NCBI RefSeq assembly: GCF_013177735.1
Contig: NZ_WOEZ01000070.1
Span: 1-62,639 of the forward strand
From: Paraburkholderia elongata
GTDB taxonomy: Bacteria; Pseudomonadota; Gammaproteobacteria; Burkholderiales; Burkholderiaceae
Length of the DNA stretch: 62,639 nucleotides
Reading direction: 5' to 3'
The stretch's first letter is position 1. Each line of letters opens with the position of its first letter. The notes beneath the pieces are model-generated. The model saw only the letters and a list, made by a program, of their open reading frames with translations, was not told the origin of the DNA and made no database searches. A program made the translations under genes and the position numbers. This document shows positions 27,800 to 37,672 of the stretch, in pieces.

Positions 27800-29007
27800 G
27801 CGGAGGCTCCTGAAGCGTCGTCGTTATCTGGGTTAAGCGTATCGGCGGCTTCCTGCTCGGCTTCGTCGTCCGATACGCCGCCCTTGTCGAGTTCCGCGGG
27901 CACGTCGAAGTCGGTCGGTGCGACCGGCGCGACGCCGCCTTCGGTGTTGAAACGCCGCAACTGATACACCCACGCGAGCACTTCGGCGACCGCGCCATAG
28001 AGCGGGCCGGGAATCTCACGGTTTAGTTCGACGTTGTGATACAGCGCACGCGCGAGCGGCGGTGCTTCCAGCAGCGGCACGTTGTTTTCGGCGGCGATCT
28101 CGCGAATCCGCGCGGCCACCAGGTTCACGCCCTTGGCGACCACCTTCGGCGCGCGCATCTCGCCGTCGGTGTACTGCAGCGCGACCGCGAAGTGAGTAGG
28201 GTTGGTCACCACCACGTCTGCCTTCGGCACCCGGGTCATCATGCGGCGGCGAGCAATGGCGCGCTGTTGCTGGCGAATCCGGCCTTTGACGTGCGGATCG
28301 CCTTCGCTTTCGCGATGTTCGCGCTTCACTTCTTCCTTCGTCATGCGCAGTTTCTTGTGGAACTGCCAGAGTTGATACGGCACATCCAACGCGGCCACGA
28401 CGAACATGCCCGCGACCGTCATACCGCAGCACACCGCGATCAGATGCACGGTATTGGCAAGCGCCAGGTGCAGCGGCTGGGTCGCCAGAGCGAGAATTTC
28501 CTCGCGGCGATTCCAGATCGCCGTGCCGCCGATACCGCCCACCACCAGCGTCTTGACGAGCGACATGCCGAGCTGGATCGGCCCGTTGATCGAGAACATC
28601 TTGCCGAGTCCAGCGATCGGATCGAGCCGGTTGAACTTGGGTTCGAGGCCTTTCGAAGACAACTGCCACCCGCCTAGCGCCATCGGCGCGAGCAGGGCGG
28701 CGGCGCCGGTGAAGGCCAGAACCGGCAGCAGCGCGTACAGGCCCTGGCGGCCTGCGGCGCCCGCGCCGATCAACATGCGGCGGGTTTCGAACACCGTGGC
28801 ATGGTCGAACGTGAAGGCCGAGCGCAGCATCCCCTGCAGATGCTCGCCGATGCTGCCGGACATGCCCCACACGCCGAAGAATCCCGCTGCCAGCAGCGCA
28901 AACGTCGACAGCTCCCGCGAACGCACGATCTGCCCTTCCTCGCGCGCCTTTTCCAGGCGCCGGGGAGTGGCTGATTCGGTTTTTTCGAGGTCGCTATCCT
29001 CTGCCAC
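27796..29007 (-). CDS. flhB: Flagellar export switch protein FlhB
   Basis: Export gate subunit that switches substrate specificity by self-cleavage. 403 residues from GTG 29007, with GGAGAG five bases upstream; the family start AEDSDLEKTESATPRRLEKA follows. Four membrane helices come next, then the cytoplasmic domain with the cleavage motif NPTH at residues 269-272. The C-terminal tail (about 365-403) is acidic and longer than in enterics. Confidence 0.97.
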   Translation of the reverse strand: MAEDSDLEKTESATPRRLEKAREEGQIVRSRELSTFALLAAGFFGVWGMSGSIGEHLQGMLRSAFTFDHATVFETRRMLIGAGAAGRQGLYALLPVLAFTGAAALLAPMALGGWQLSSKGLEPKFNRLDPIAGLGKMFSINGPIQLGMSLVKTLVVGGIGGTAIWNRREEILALATQPLHLALANTVHLIAVCCGMTVAGMFVVAALDVPYQLWQFHKKLRMTKEEVKREHRESEGDPHVKGRIRQQQRAIARRRMMTRVPKADVVVTNPTHFAVALQYTDGEMRAPKVVAKGVNLVAARIREIAAENNVPLLEAPPLARALYHNVELNREIPGPLYGAVAEVLAWVYQLRRFNTEGGVAPVAPTDFDVPAELDKGGVSDDEAEQEAADTLNPDNDDASGASA

Positions 29008-29362
29008 TAAAGCTCTCCAGTCGGCTGAGGCACAGCGCCTCTTTCCAGTGAGAGCGATTATTCCCGCTCGACGCAAGCGACGATCGGCGGATAAGGGCGG
29101 AGAAAGGGGGGTATTTCGAGGGATGGAACAGCCGGCAAGCGGCGCGGCGGGGCTTGCTGGCGGGGCCGAGGAGATTCCGCCCAAGTGATGGGGCGCGGGC
29201 TAAAAGGTGACGCGCTACGTGTGGCGGGCTACCGGCAGCAAACCGCGCGCAGTTGTCAGGGGCCGACCGCTAACCGTGGCAAGCCGAACGGACTATGGCC
29301 AGCGGCCACCCGCGCGATTTCGCGCGGGTGGCCAAGCGGTGCTTACGCCTGCGCCCTGTGCC
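29008..29362. promoter_or_regulatory. flhB upstream region with a perfect 14-bp hairpin
   Basis: A 355-bp gap upstream of flhB, which should hold the flhBAFG-fliA promoter. At 29304-29333 a perfect 14-bp stem (GGCCACCCGCGCGA and its complement, TT loop) lies just after the DUF3443 stop. It has no T tract on the minus strand, so it may slow or process RNA rather than be a standard terminator. No other feature is recognised. Confidence 0.55.
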
Positions 29363-30655
29363 TCAAAAGCCGACGTAAGGCGCCGGACCGCCGCTCGCCG
29401 TCTGATCGAAGCCGTAGTACACGTACCGGCCATAAAAGAACGGCAAGCCGAGATCAAAGCTGCTGCTGCCCCCAATCTGCCCTGCCAGATCGTTGAACGC
29501 ATAGTTGCTGCTGTTGCCGAACAGCGTGGCCGCGCTCAGGATGCCGATGCTGACACTGGCTTTCGTGCTATTCAGGCCGGCTAGGGTAATCGACCGGGTC
29601 TGCGCGGACGACGGGCAATAGAACCCGGCGAAATTACTGGAGCACAGCGCGAGCGAGTTGTCGGCGAAGAAGTACGCGTTCGATCCCGAGTCGAAGAACG
29701 CCGTCACCGTCGTGCCGCTATAGACACTATTGGTCATGTCGCCGGAGGTATCGGTGGCGAAGGTCTGCGCGGCCGCCAGCGGATTGTTAGACTGCGTGCG
29801 GATCCCGAACACCAGCGTGCCGGTGGCCGATGACGCGCCGGTATTCGACACCGGCGGCATCTGCACGATTACGCCGTTGTTGTCTGTGGCAAAGTGCGCG
29901 GCCGGGTTGGCGACCTGCTGGTTGAGCGGCACCGCGGTACGGGCGCAGGAGGTGCCGCCCGGACACGCGAAATAATTGCTGTTATTGGCGGCGGTTGACG
30001 CGTTCGCGCAGGTCGCACCGCAATCGGTGGGCGCCGTGCCGATGCCGAGAATGCCGTTGGCGCCGAGATCGGAGGCGGTGTTGTTCGCCGGACCGCTGCC
30101 ACACCCCTTCGGCGGCGCCGTACTCGAAGCCAAATCGCCGATGATTTGTATCGGGATGCCCGTGGTCGTCGTCTCGCCGCCAACCTGCACGGTCGCGAGG
30201 CGCACTGTGCCCCACGTGTAGCCGTCGGCGAAAGTTGCGCATTCCGCGAGTTGCGCGCCGCTGGCTAGGGTACTGATCGGTAGCGACGAGGTATTCACCA
30301 CCGAACTGACCAGACGCAGCCCAAACGAACCAGTATCAACCTGGATGTTGTTGATGGTCTGACAATTAGACGTCGTGCCCGGCGGGCAAACGGTCACGCT
30401 AACCGTCGGAATGTTGATTACGCCTTTCACGCCAAAGCCGACCGTAATCGGCACGGTGTTCGCCGCAGTCGCGGCGATCGGTTGCTGGGTCGGGCTGGGC
30501 GGCAGCGAGCCGCCGTTCAGCACGCTCGACGAATTGTTACTTGAACCGCTGTCGCCGCCGCCACCGCCACAGGCGGCCACGAGGGACACCAACGCCACGG
30601 CCAGGACGGCCTGCATCCAGCCCTTGAGCTTCACAGCACTTTGCATGGTTCGCAT
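29363..30655 (-). CDS. DUF3443-type lipoprotein with pepsin-like aspartic protease signature
   Basis: 430 residues with a lipoprotein signal ending LVAAC (Cys about residue 29) and a Gly/Ser linker. Two Asp motifs are visible, DTGS at 107-110 and DSGS at 322-325, about 215 residues apart. A GANGILGIG segment (198-206) and a C-terminal LPFFYGRYVYYGFD recall the flap and C-lobe strands of pepsin-type proteases. The DUF3443 assignment is from memory of Burkholderia proteins; the protease reading is inference. GAGG seven bases upstream supports the start. It follows the DUF2844 gene by 15 bp, so they form a pair. Confidence 0.78.
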   Translation of the reverse strand: MRTMQSAVKLKGWMQAVLAVALVSLVAACGGGGGDSGSSNNSSSVLNGGSLPPSPTQQPIAATAANTVPITVGFGVKGVINIPTVSVTVCPPGTTSNCQTINNIQVDTGSFGLRLVSSVVNTSSLPISTLASGAQLAECATFADGYTWGTVRLATVQVGGETTTTGIPIQIIGDLASSTAPPKGCGSGPANNTASDLGANGILGIGTAPTDCGATCANASTAANNSNYFACPGGTSCARTAVPLNQQVANPAAHFATDNNGVIVQMPPVSNTGASSATGTLVFGIRTQSNNPLAAAQTFATDTSGDMTNSVYSGTTVTAFFDSGSNAYFFADNSLALCSSNFAGFYCPSSAQTRSITLAGLNSTKASVSIGILSAATLFGNSSNYAFNDLAGQIGGSSSFDLGLPFFYGRYVYYGFDQTASGGPAPYVGF

Positions 30656-30670
30656 CGTTCGTCCTCGCCC

Positions 30671-31216
30671 TTACTGGATGTCGGAACCGCTGACGCCGGC
30701 GGGCAACGCCAGCGGCAACCAGGCCTGACCGTTGAACCCGCCCATGTGGCCCCCGGAGCGGACCACGAGGTTGCTCTGGTCGACCGCAACGGGGCCACGA
30801 GCGCCTCCGCGCGCCGCGCGCACGGCTTTTACGCCGGCGACGTACTGCGGGAAATAGCTGCCGAGCAGATCGTTGAGATCCGGCATTTGCGGACCGCGCC
30901 ATGCGATGCCGAACACCGACCCGTCCGCGGCGAGGTATTCGCGCACCACCGTGCCGTTGCCGAGCGTGGTTTCACGCACGGTGTAGGACGTGGAAGCCGA
31001 GGTGGAAGAGGCCGCGCTAGATGCAGAACGCATCACGCTTTGAGCCGCCGTTGCCGAACTGGTGCCGGGCTGCACGGTGCGGGAAGAAACCGACGCATCC
31101 CCAGGGGGCGTCATCGGGGCGCCGCCCAGTGCCGCATAGGCGGACTGCACGGCTGACAGCGAACAGGGTAATGCAAGCGCCATCACGAACCCGGCGCGAC
31201 GTACATGACTCCACAT
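30671..31216 (-). CDS. DUF2844-type secreted protein
   Basis: 181 residues from ATG 31216, with GGGAGGAG seven bases upstream. A signal peptide ends near SAYAAL. The mature part has a Ser/Thr-rich lead and a conserved-looking TVRETTLGNGTVVREYLAADG and VFGIAWRGPQMPDLNDLLGSY region, the DUF2844 pattern as I remember it. Function is unknown. Pairing with the DUF3443 lipoprotein suggests they act together in the envelope; nothing shows a flagellar role. Confidence 0.75.
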   Translation of the reverse strand: MWSHVRRAGFVMALALPCSLSAVQSAYAALGGAPMTPPGDASVSSRTVQPGTSSATAAQSVMRSASSAASSTSASTSYTVRETTLGNGTVVREYLAADGSVFGIAWRGPQMPDLNDLLGSYFPQYVAGVKAVRAARGGARGPVAVDQSNLVVRSGGHMGGFNGQAWLPLALPAGVSGSDIQ

Positions 31217-31494
31217 GACAAGGCTCCTCCCGAGCTGCTGCGGCTCGGCTCGCACCTCGTGCGAACCGGCCGCATGTATGCAGATCATACGGCACTGCTG
31301 CGGTCGCACTTTGAAGGGACGCCTCACCGTGCCACCGACCGGTGACTGTCTCTCACCAGAAAGCCGTGCCGCTGCTTGAGCCCGTAGTATGCCTGTGGTT
31401 TGTGTCGGTAGACAGCAAGCGCACGCCGGAGCGTGCCTTGCTGCCCATACCGATCAGGCGCTCCAGCCTCACGTCCTTGCGGGCGGGCGCCAGG
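31217..31494. other. Gap between cheZ and the DUF2844/DUF3443 pair
   Basis: 278 bp holding the likely promoter of the DUF2844/DUF3443 pair. No recognised gene, FliA-type promoter or clear intrinsic terminator for the chemotaxis operon. Confidence 0.4.
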
Positions 31495-32205
31495 TCAGAA
31501 GCCGAGACTCGCCAGCAGATCGTCGACCTGCGACTGATCCTGCACCACGTCCGCTTTGCCTTCCGGTTTGATCTGCGGACCGTTCAGCAGGTGTTCGGGG
31601 CTGCCGGTGGACGACGGTTCGGCCGCCAGCGCCGCCGCGGTCGCCGCGAACTGCTCGCGCCGCTCGAGCGCGATGTTCTCGACCAGCACGCCGAGCAGCT
31701 GCTGCTCGATCAGGTACACGACGTCCGTGATCTTCTTGATGACCTGGCCGGTCAGATCCTGGAAGTCCTGCGCCAGCATGATCTCCATTAGCTGCGCGTT
31801 GGTCGCGCTCGTCGCTTCGGGCACGCCGCGCAGAAAGGTCCGCGTGTCGTTCATCAACGCGCGCACTTCTTCGCGCTCGATCGGCGCCGCGTACCACTTT
31901 TCCCAGCGCGCATCGAGCTCGCCCGCGTCCTGGCGCAACTGCTCCTGAATCGGCTTGGCGATGTCGATCGAGGACAGCACGCGCTCGGCGGCCTGCTCGG
32001 TCATGTTCGCGATGTACTTCAGACGGTCGCGAGCATCGGGCACGGCTTCCGCCGCACGCTCGACATGCTTGTCGAGCCCGAGCTCACGCATCGAGTCGCG
32101 CAGCGTGCGTGTTAACTGGCCGATGCGGGCGAGGATGCGATCGGACGCGAAGTCGCCGCTCTCGTTCACCGCTTCGGCGCCTTGCGCGTTGGTCGGCAGA
32201 TTCAC
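31495..32205 (-). CDS. cheZ: CheY-phosphate phosphatase CheZ
   Basis: Dephosphorylates CheY-P. The GTG at 32205 starts one base after the cheY stop, with GGGAG just upstream, giving 236 residues. A long helical hairpin ends in AQDFQDLTGQVIKKITDVVYLIEQQL, which holds the family's catalytic Asp/Gln pair (DFQDLTGQ). The C-terminus ends in QSQVDDLLASLGF, the CheY-binding peptide. Last gene of the motA-cheZ run. Confidence 0.96.
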   Translation of the reverse strand: MNLPTNAQGAEAVNESGDFASDRILARIGQLTRTLRDSMRELGLDKHVERAAEAVPDARDRLKYIANMTEQAAERVLSSIDIAKPIQEQLRQDAGELDARWEKWYAAPIEREEVRALMNDTRTFLRGVPEATSATNAQLMEIMLAQDFQDLTGQVIKKITDVVYLIEQQLLGVLVENIALERREQFAATAAALAAEPSSTGSPEHLLNGPQIKPEGKADVVQDQSQVDDLLASLGF

Positions 32206-32206
32206 A

Positions 32207-32602
32207 TCAGCTCCCGGTCTTGGCCATCTTCTCGAGAATCTTGTTGAGCTTCTCGTCGAGCGTCGCGGCCGTGAACGGCTTGACGACATAACCGCTCGCG
32301 CCGGCTTGCGCCGCCGCGATGATGTTTTCCTTCTTCGACTCGGCCGTCACCATCAGCACCGGCAGATGCGCGATGTTGGCGTCGGCGCGGATTTCCTTGA
32401 GCATGGCCAGACCGTCGAGGTTCGGCATGTTCCAGTCGGAGATCACGAAGTCGTAGGTGCCGCTGCGCAGACGCGCGAGGCCGGCCTGACCGTCTTCCGC
32501 CTCGTCGACGTTCGAGTAGCCGAGCTCTTTGAGCAGGTTGCGAACGATCCGGCGCATCGTCGGAAAGTCGTCAACCACCAGAATCTTCATTCCCTTATCC
32601 AT
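32207..32602 (-). CDS. cheY: Chemotaxis response regulator CheY
   Basis: Single receiver domain that carries the signal from CheA to FliM. 131 residues with acidic pair D11-D12, phospho-acceptor D56 in ISDWNMP, T86 in MVTAES and K108 in VVKPF. Very close to enteric CheY. Lies beside cheZ, its phosphatase. Confidence 0.97.
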   Translation of the reverse strand: MDKGMKILVVDDFPTMRRIVRNLLKELGYSNVDEAEDGQAGLARLRSGTYDFVISDWNMPNLDGLAMLKEIRADANIAHLPVLMVTAESKKENIIAAAQAGASGYVVKPFTAATLDEKLNKILEKMAKTGS

Positions 32603-32666
32603 TTCATTCCCTTTGCTTGATCCATGACGCGGCGCATGACCGCCAGTTCAATCCACACGGCGCGCA

Positions 32667-33764
32667 TCATACCCGCTGTACGCGGTCCCCCATCGACGAC
32701 AGACGCGCCATCACGCGACGGCTCATCTCCGGCAGCGACGCAATTTCGTCCGCGGCTCCGAGCGCAATGGCTTCGCGCGGCATGCCGAACACGATACAGC
32801 TCGCTTCATCTTGCGCGAGGGTGTACGCCCCCGCCTTTTTCATGTCCAGCAGTCCGGCGGCGCCGTCGCGCCCCATCCCGGTCAGGATGACGCCGACCGC
32901 GTTCTTGCCCGCGTGCTGCGCGGCCGAACGGAACAGCACGTCGACCGACGGCCGATGCCGGTTCACCGGCGGTTCGTCCGACAGGTGGGCAATATAGTTC
33001 GCGCCGCTGCGGGCCAGCAACAGGTGAGCGTGGCCGGGCGCGATATACGCATGTCCCGGCAGCACGCGTTCGCCGTGCTCTGCCTCTTTAACGGTAATCC
33101 GGCACAAACCATTAAGGCGTTGCGCAAAAGATTTTGTGAAACCCGGCGGCATATGCTGCGCGATCAGCACGGCAGGCGCATCCGGCGGCAGCGGCACGAG
33201 CACTTCGCGGATCGCTTCGGTGCCGCCCGTCGATGCGCCGACGATGATCAGCTTCTCGGTACTGAGCAGCGGGTTGTTGAAGAGCGGCGCGGCGGCGGCG
33301 GGCGCATGCGCGGGATGCGTGGCCGCGTGATGCACCGGCGCGGCCTGGCGCACCCGTGCGCGGGCCGCGGCGCGAATCTTGTCGGCAAGTTTTTCCGAGT
33401 AATCGAGCATGCCGTCGCGAATGCCGACCTTCGGCTTGGTGACGAAGTCGACCGCACCCAACTCCAGCGCGCGCAGCGTGATTTCATTGCCGCGCTCGGT
33501 CAGCGACGACACCATCACGACCGGCATCGGCCGCAGACGCATCAGCTTCTCGAGGAAGTCGAGGCCGTCCATGCGCGGCATTTCGACGTCGAGCGTCAGC
33601 ACGTCCGGATTGTGCTGCTTGATGAGATCGCGCGCGACCAGCGGGTCGGGCGCGGTTGCCACGACGGTCATGTCCGGCTGGCCGTTGATGATTTCCGTCA
33701 TCAGGCTGCGGATCAGCGCCGAATCGTCGACGCACAGTACTTTGATCTTTTGCACAGCGCTCAC
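32667..33764 (-). CDS. cheB: Protein-glutamate methylesterase CheB
   Basis: Removes receptor methyl groups for adaptation. 365 residues: a receiver domain (1-125; D13-D14 pair, acceptor D59 in [11 protein letters not shown]), a linker, then the esterase domain with the catalytic Ser in [11 protein letters not shown], His in AQHMPPGFT and Asp in [10 protein letters not shown]. Its start overlaps the cheD stop. Confidence 0.97.
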   Translation of the reverse strand: MSAVQKIKVLCVDDSALIRSLMTEIINGQPDMTVVATAPDPLVARDLIKQHNPDVLTLDVEMPRMDGLDFLEKLMRLRPMPVVMVSSLTERGNEITLRALELGAVDFVTKPKVGIRDGMLDYSEKLADKIRAAARARVRQAAPVHHAATHPAHAPAAAAPLFNNPLLSTEKLIIVGASTGGTEAIREVLVPLPPDAPAVLIAQHMPPGFTKSFAQRLNGLCRITVKEAEHGERVLPGHAYIAPGHAHLLLARSGANYIAHLSDEPPVNRHRPSVDVLFRSAAQHAGKNAVGVILTGMGRDGAAGLLDMKKAGAYTLAQDEASCIVFGMPREAIALGAADEIASLPEMSRRVMARLSSMGDRVQRV

Positions 33765-34531
33765 GCCTCCTCTGTAGTTCTGGCGTTGTTTGAATTAATC
33801 GGGCGCGGGGTTGCGCCGAACAGCTCGATGCGCGGCTTCGATGCACCAGCGCCCGCACCGCCTGCTGCGGTGCCGAACAGTTCGACCTTGGGCCGCGTGG
33901 CAGCCGGCGTCGAGAACAACTCGACCCGTTTGCGCGCCGCCGCGAGCCGCTCGGCGCGCGCTTCGGCACTTTGCCGCACCAGCGCCTGTTCACGCTCGGC
34001 CACCCCCGCTTCCTGCTGCAGGCGCAACTTCTTTACCATCACCTGGCCGGTGCGCGGCATAAAGGCGACCTTGCGTGGATGATTTCCCTGCAAATCCTCT
34101 GCGACGATGCGGATCTTTTCCAGCGCCAGATAGCGGCGCACGAATTCCGAATTGCGATCGCCGATGTTCATCGTCGTCATGCCGGCCAGCACCGCTCCGC
34201 CGCCGAACACCTTGGCTTCGAAGCGCTCGCGCCGGCCACCGGCCTTGATCAGTTCGTTAATCAGCACTTCCATCGCATACGCGCCATAGCGCATCGAATC
34301 CGACGCGGCTTGCGCGACATCCGCGCCGTCGTCGGGCAGCATGAAGTGATTCATGCCGCCGATACCCGCAGTGCGGTCCTGAATGCAGGCCGCGACACAT
34401 GAGCCGAGCACGGTGACGAGCACCATGTCTTCGCTCGTCGTGTAGAACTCGTTCGGCAACAGCTTCACGCCGGGGCGCTGAAAGTGGTTGTCGAAGTACA
34501 GATTGTTGGCGATCGGCAGACTGGCACTCAT
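33761..34531 (-). CDS. cheD: Chemoreceptor glutamine deamidase CheD
   Basis: Deamidates receptor glutamines. 256 residues with the catalytic Cys45 in [10 protein letters not shown] and His62 in [10 protein letters not shown]. The C-terminal tail (about 180-256) is Ala/Arg-rich and repeats a [VI]ELFx[TA] pattern ([28 protein letters not shown]), beyond the normal family end. Overlaps both cheR and cheB by ATGA. Confidence 0.95.
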   Translation of the reverse strand: MSASLPIANNLYFDNHFQRPGVKLLPNEFYTTSEDMVLVTVLGSCVAACIQDRTAGIGGMNHFMLPDDGADVAQAASDSMRYGAYAMEVLINELIKAGGRRERFEAKVFGGGAVLAGMTTMNIGDRNSEFVRRYLALEKIRIVAEDLQGNHPRKVAFMPRTGQVMVKKLRLQQEAGVAEREQALVRQSAEARAERLAAARKRVELFSTPAATRPKVELFGTAAGGAGAGASKPRIELFGATPRPINSNNARTTEEA

Positions 34532-35517
34532 GCGGCCACCCCGCTTGTCGTAATGTTGCCGGCATGGCTCGCATGGTTCGGCGTACGTGCCGGCGTGCGC
34601 GCGGCGGCGCCTGCGTCACGCGTCAGTTCGTAGACGGTCTGGCCGCGCAGCTTGAACGCCTGCGTCACATAGGTGAAATTTTCCGAGTGGCCGGCAAACA
34701 GCAAGCCACCCGATTTCATCAGCGGCTCGAAACGCGCGAGCACCTGCGCCTGCGTCGGCTTGTCGAAATAGATCATCACGTTGCGACAGAAAATCGCGTC
34801 GAACTGCGAGCGCAGCTGGTAATCGCGATCGGTCAGATTCAGTTGTTCGAAGCGCACCATCGCGCGCACTTCCGGGCGCACCTTGACCATGCCGGCGTGC
34901 GCGCCGGTGCCTTTCAGGAAGAAGCGCTTGAGCCGCTCGGGCGACAGGTGCTTCACCTGGTCGAACTGATACATGCCGGCTTCGGCTTTCGCCAGCACTT
35001 GCGTGTCGATGTCGGTGGCGAGCACGGTGGCCTGACGCGCGCCGCTATCGCCGAGCGCTTCGATCAGCGTCATCGCGATCGAATACGGCTCCTCACCGGT
35101 CGAGGCCGCCGAGCACCACACCGAAACCGGCTGCGCGCGGCGCGGCACGAACTCGGCGAGGATCGGAAAATGATGCGCTTCGCGGAAGAACGCGGTCAGG
35201 TTGGTGGTCAGCGCATTGGTGAACGCTTCCCACTCGGCCGGATCGTTTTCCGCTTCGAGCAGATCGAGGTACTGCTTGAAGGTGTCAAGACCACGGGCGC
35301 GCAGCCTGCGTGCCAGACGGCTGTACGCCATGTCGCGCTTGTGATCCGACAGCGAAATGCCCGCACTGCGATGAATCAGATCGCGAATACGAGCGAAATC
35401 CGCCGACGTGAATTCGAAATCCCGTCCTTGCTCCCCGGATCTAGCCGGTTCCGCCCGTTCGGGACGTGCCGGTTGCGGGCGTGCCGGCTGCGGACCTTGC
35501 TGTGCGCGCGTTGCCAT
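34528..35517 (-). CDS. cheR: Chemoreceptor methyltransferase CheR
   Basis: S-adenosylmethionine-dependent methylation of receptors. 329 residues from ATG 35517, whose A is the last base of the preceding small gene's TAA. A Pro/Arg-rich lead (1-30) precedes the N-terminal helical domain ([19 protein letters not shown]) and the methyltransferase domain with [31 protein letters not shown] and [15 protein letters not shown]. Confidence 0.96.
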   Translation of the reverse strand: MATRAQQGPQPARPQPARPERAEPARSGEQGRDFEFTSADFARIRDLIHRSAGISLSDHKRDMAYSRLARRLRARGLDTFKQYLDLLEAENDPAEWEAFTNALTTNLTAFFREAHHFPILAEFVPRRAQPVSVWCSAASTGEEPYSIAMTLIEALGDSGARQATVLATDIDTQVLAKAEAGMYQFDQVKHLSPERLKRFFLKGTGAHAGMVKVRPEVRAMVRFEQLNLTDRDYQLRSQFDAIFCRNVMIYFDKPTQAQVLARFEPLMKSGGLLFAGHSENFTYVTQAFKLRGQTVYELTRDAGAAARTPARTPNHASHAGNITTSGVAA

Positions 35518-35708
35518 TATGAGAGTTCCTGCCTGCAATACGAGCCATCCGGCTTTTCGTCAAAAGGATTGCTTCTGCCGAAAGGGATTGTGTTCGCGGG
35601 GTCGCGCCCGCCCGCGAGTTCTGCCAACACGCAGTCGGCCCGCGACACGCTTTGTAAGCGTGCTTCGATGATTCGCCCCTCATGGAGCGAGATGCCGAAT
35701 GACCGCAT
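35517..35708 (-). CDS. Small conserved-looking protein between the chemoreceptor and cheR
   Basis: 63 residues from ATG 35708, 14 bases after the chemoreceptor stop, with AGGAAG upstream. Its TAA overlaps the cheR ATG (TAATG), a coupling junction. Codon third positions are mostly G or C, as in neighbours. The sequence begins MRSFGISLHEGRIIEARLQS and later has CVLAELAGGRDPANTIPFGR. I recognise no family. Support comes from spacing, ribosome-binding site and coupling. Confidence 0.5.
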   Translation of the reverse strand: MRSFGISLHEGRIIEARLQSVSRADCVLAELAGGRDPANTIPFGRSNPFDEKPDGSYCRQELS

Positions 35709-35724
35709 GTCTTTGTGCCACTTC

Positions 35725-37620
35725 CTAGAACGTTTCCCAGTCCGCGTCCGATCCTGCCGTCGCAGCGCCTGCCTGGGCCGGACGTGCTGCGGATTCGGAT
35801 GCGGCGCGGGCCGTCTTCGGTTTGAGAGCCGGTTCGACACGTGTGGTGCCGGCCGCATGGGTGGCAGAAGCCGGTGCTGCATGAGTTGCATGTGCCGCAT
35901 GTGTTGCCGTGCTTGCCGCCTTACCTGCTGCCGGGTGCGCTGCAGTGTGTGCGGGCGCTTGCGCCGCTGCCTTTGCCGACTGCGCGCGCTGGCTGCCGCT
36001 CTTGCTGCCGTTCGGACGTGCAGCAGCTTGCGGGCGGGCCGCCGTCACAGTGCTGCGCGCCTGGCCGCCGGCCACCTTCCAGCCGTTCACCACCGTTTGC
36101 AACTGGCGCGTCTGCTCTTCGAGCGAAGCCGCCGCAGCCGCAGCCTGTTCGACCAGCGCGGCATTCTGCTGCGTCACTTCGTCCATCTGCACGACCGCGC
36201 GATTCACCTGTTCGATGCCGCCCGACTGCTCTTCGGAAGCCGCGCTGATTTCGCCCATGATGTCGGTCACGCGGCGCACCGCCTGCACGATCTCGTCCAT
36301 CGTGGTGCCCGCGCGGCCGACCAGCGCCGAGCCGCTTTGCACCTTGTCGACCGAGTCGCCGATCAGTTCCTTGATTTCCTTCGCGGCGCTGGCGCTGCGC
36401 TGCGCGAGGCTGCGAACTTCGCCCGCGACCACCGCGAAACCGCGGCCCTGCTCGCCTGCCCGCGCGGCTTCGACCGCCGCGTTCAGCGCGAGAATATTGG
36501 TCTGGAATGCAATGCCTTCGATCACGCCGATGATGTCGACGACCTTGTTCGAACTGGTCGCGATGTCCTGCATCGTCGTGACGACCTGGCTCACCACGTC
36601 GCCACCGCGCGTCGCGATATCCGACGCATTGACAGCCAGCTGGCTCGCCTGGCGCGCGTTCTCAGCGTTCTGGCGCACGGTGCCGGTCAGTTGCTCCATG
36701 CTCGACGCCGTTTCCTGCAGCGACGCGGCCTGCTGCTCGGTGCGTTGCGAGAGATCGGTGTTGCCCATCGCGATTTCGCGCGCGCCCGTGTCGATCGATT
36801 CGGTACTGCTGTGAACCGCCTTCACCATCGTCGCCATGCTGTCCTGCATCCGCTTGATGCCGGCGAACAGGCGGCCGATTTCGTTACGGCTGAATACTTC
36901 GATCGTCTCGGACAGATCGCCCGAGGCGATCCGTTCGAAGCACGCCGTCGCATCGTTCAGCGGCTGCACGATCAGGCCGCGCAGTGCAAAGCGGATGCCC
37001 ACCACCACCAGCAGCGCGAGCACGGTGACGCCGATGATCAGCGTCGTCATCAGCGAGATATTCGATTGCGCGCTCGCCTGCTGATCTACCGCGTGTTGCT
37101 GCAGCCCCTTGATGACGGCGGACGCAGCGTTGTCGTACGCAAGGAACACCGGGGGGATCTTGGTATCGGCGATCGCGTGATAGGCCGCCGGATCGTTCGC
37201 GCGCAACGCGGCGAACTCCGGATCGACGCCGTCTCGCGTCAGGGTCGCGCGGCGCGCCGTCAGATCGTCGACCAGCGCCTGGTCAACGCCGTTCTTCGGT
37301 GCGTTGAGAAACGCCTGCCAGTTCTCGTTTGACTTGCCGAGCAGCACCTGCGCACGATCGAGCGCCGTCTTCGCCTGCTCGGCGTCGCCAGCGGTGCTCA
37401 AGGCGGTGACGCGGTCCAGCGTCACGCGCGAACGCAACAGGTACGCCGACGCCTCGTCGAGCGCGTGAATAGCGACCAGGTCGCCGCGCGCAATACGGTC
37501 GAGCGACTGGCTCGCGCCGTTCAACGCGGTTAGACCAAGCGCGCCGACCACGACGGTCAGCGCAACCAGAATGATCCCCACCATCGTCAACGATGTGCGA
37601 ATCGACCACCTGCTCAGCAT
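35725..37620 (-). CDS. Methyl-accepting chemotaxis protein with CheR-binding pentapeptide
   Basis: Transmembrane chemoreceptor, 631 residues. TM1 (about 10-32), a periplasmic four-helix-type sensor (about 33-190), TM2 (about 191-212), HAMP, then a signalling domain with the hairpin tip [20 protein letters not shown]. After the signalling domain a long Ala/Pro-rich flexible tail (about 520-625) ends in DWETF, matching the NWETF tether that enteric Tar and Tsr use to hold CheR and CheB. Ligand unknown. Confidence 0.95.
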   Translation of the reverse strand: MLSRWSIRTSLTMVGIILVALTVVVGALGLTALNGASQSLDRIARGDLVAIHALDEASAYLLRSRVTLDRVTALSTAGDAEQAKTALDRAQVLLGKSNENWQAFLNAPKNGVDQALVDDLTARRATLTRDGVDPEFAALRANDPAAYHAIADTKIPPVFLAYDNAASAVIKGLQQHAVDQQASAQSNISLMTTLIIGVTVLALLVVVGIRFALRGLIVQPLNDATACFERIASGDLSETIEVFSRNEIGRLFAGIKRMQDSMATMVKAVHSSTESIDTGAREIAMGNTDLSQRTEQQAASLQETASSMEQLTGTVRQNAENARQASQLAVNASDIATRGGDVVSQVVTTMQDIATSSNKVVDIIGVIEGIAFQTNILALNAAVEAARAGEQGRGFAVVAGEVRSLAQRSASAAKEIKELIGDSVDKVQSGSALVGRAGTTMDEIVQAVRRVTDIMGEISAASEEQSGGIEQVNRAVVQMDEVTQQNAALVEQAAAAAASLEEQTRQLQTVVNGWKVAGGQARSTVTAARPQAAARPNGSKSGSQRAQSAKAAAQAPAHTAAHPAAGKAASTATHAAHATHAAPASATHAAGTTRVEPALKPKTARAASESAARPAQAGAATAGSDADWETF

Positions 37621-37672
37621 CTTGGCGCCCCCTTTCCAGTCTCTCGTTCGTGCAACAGTCGCTTACTGATGT

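Noticed and set aside
25823..27964. 713-codon open frame opposite flhA
   Set aside because: Gln/His/Arg-rich with no family, exactly antisense to flhA.
34564..37332. 922-codon open frame opposite cheR and the chemoreceptor
   Set aside because: Antisense artefact of GC-rich coding sequence; composition is Arg/His-rich and unstructured.
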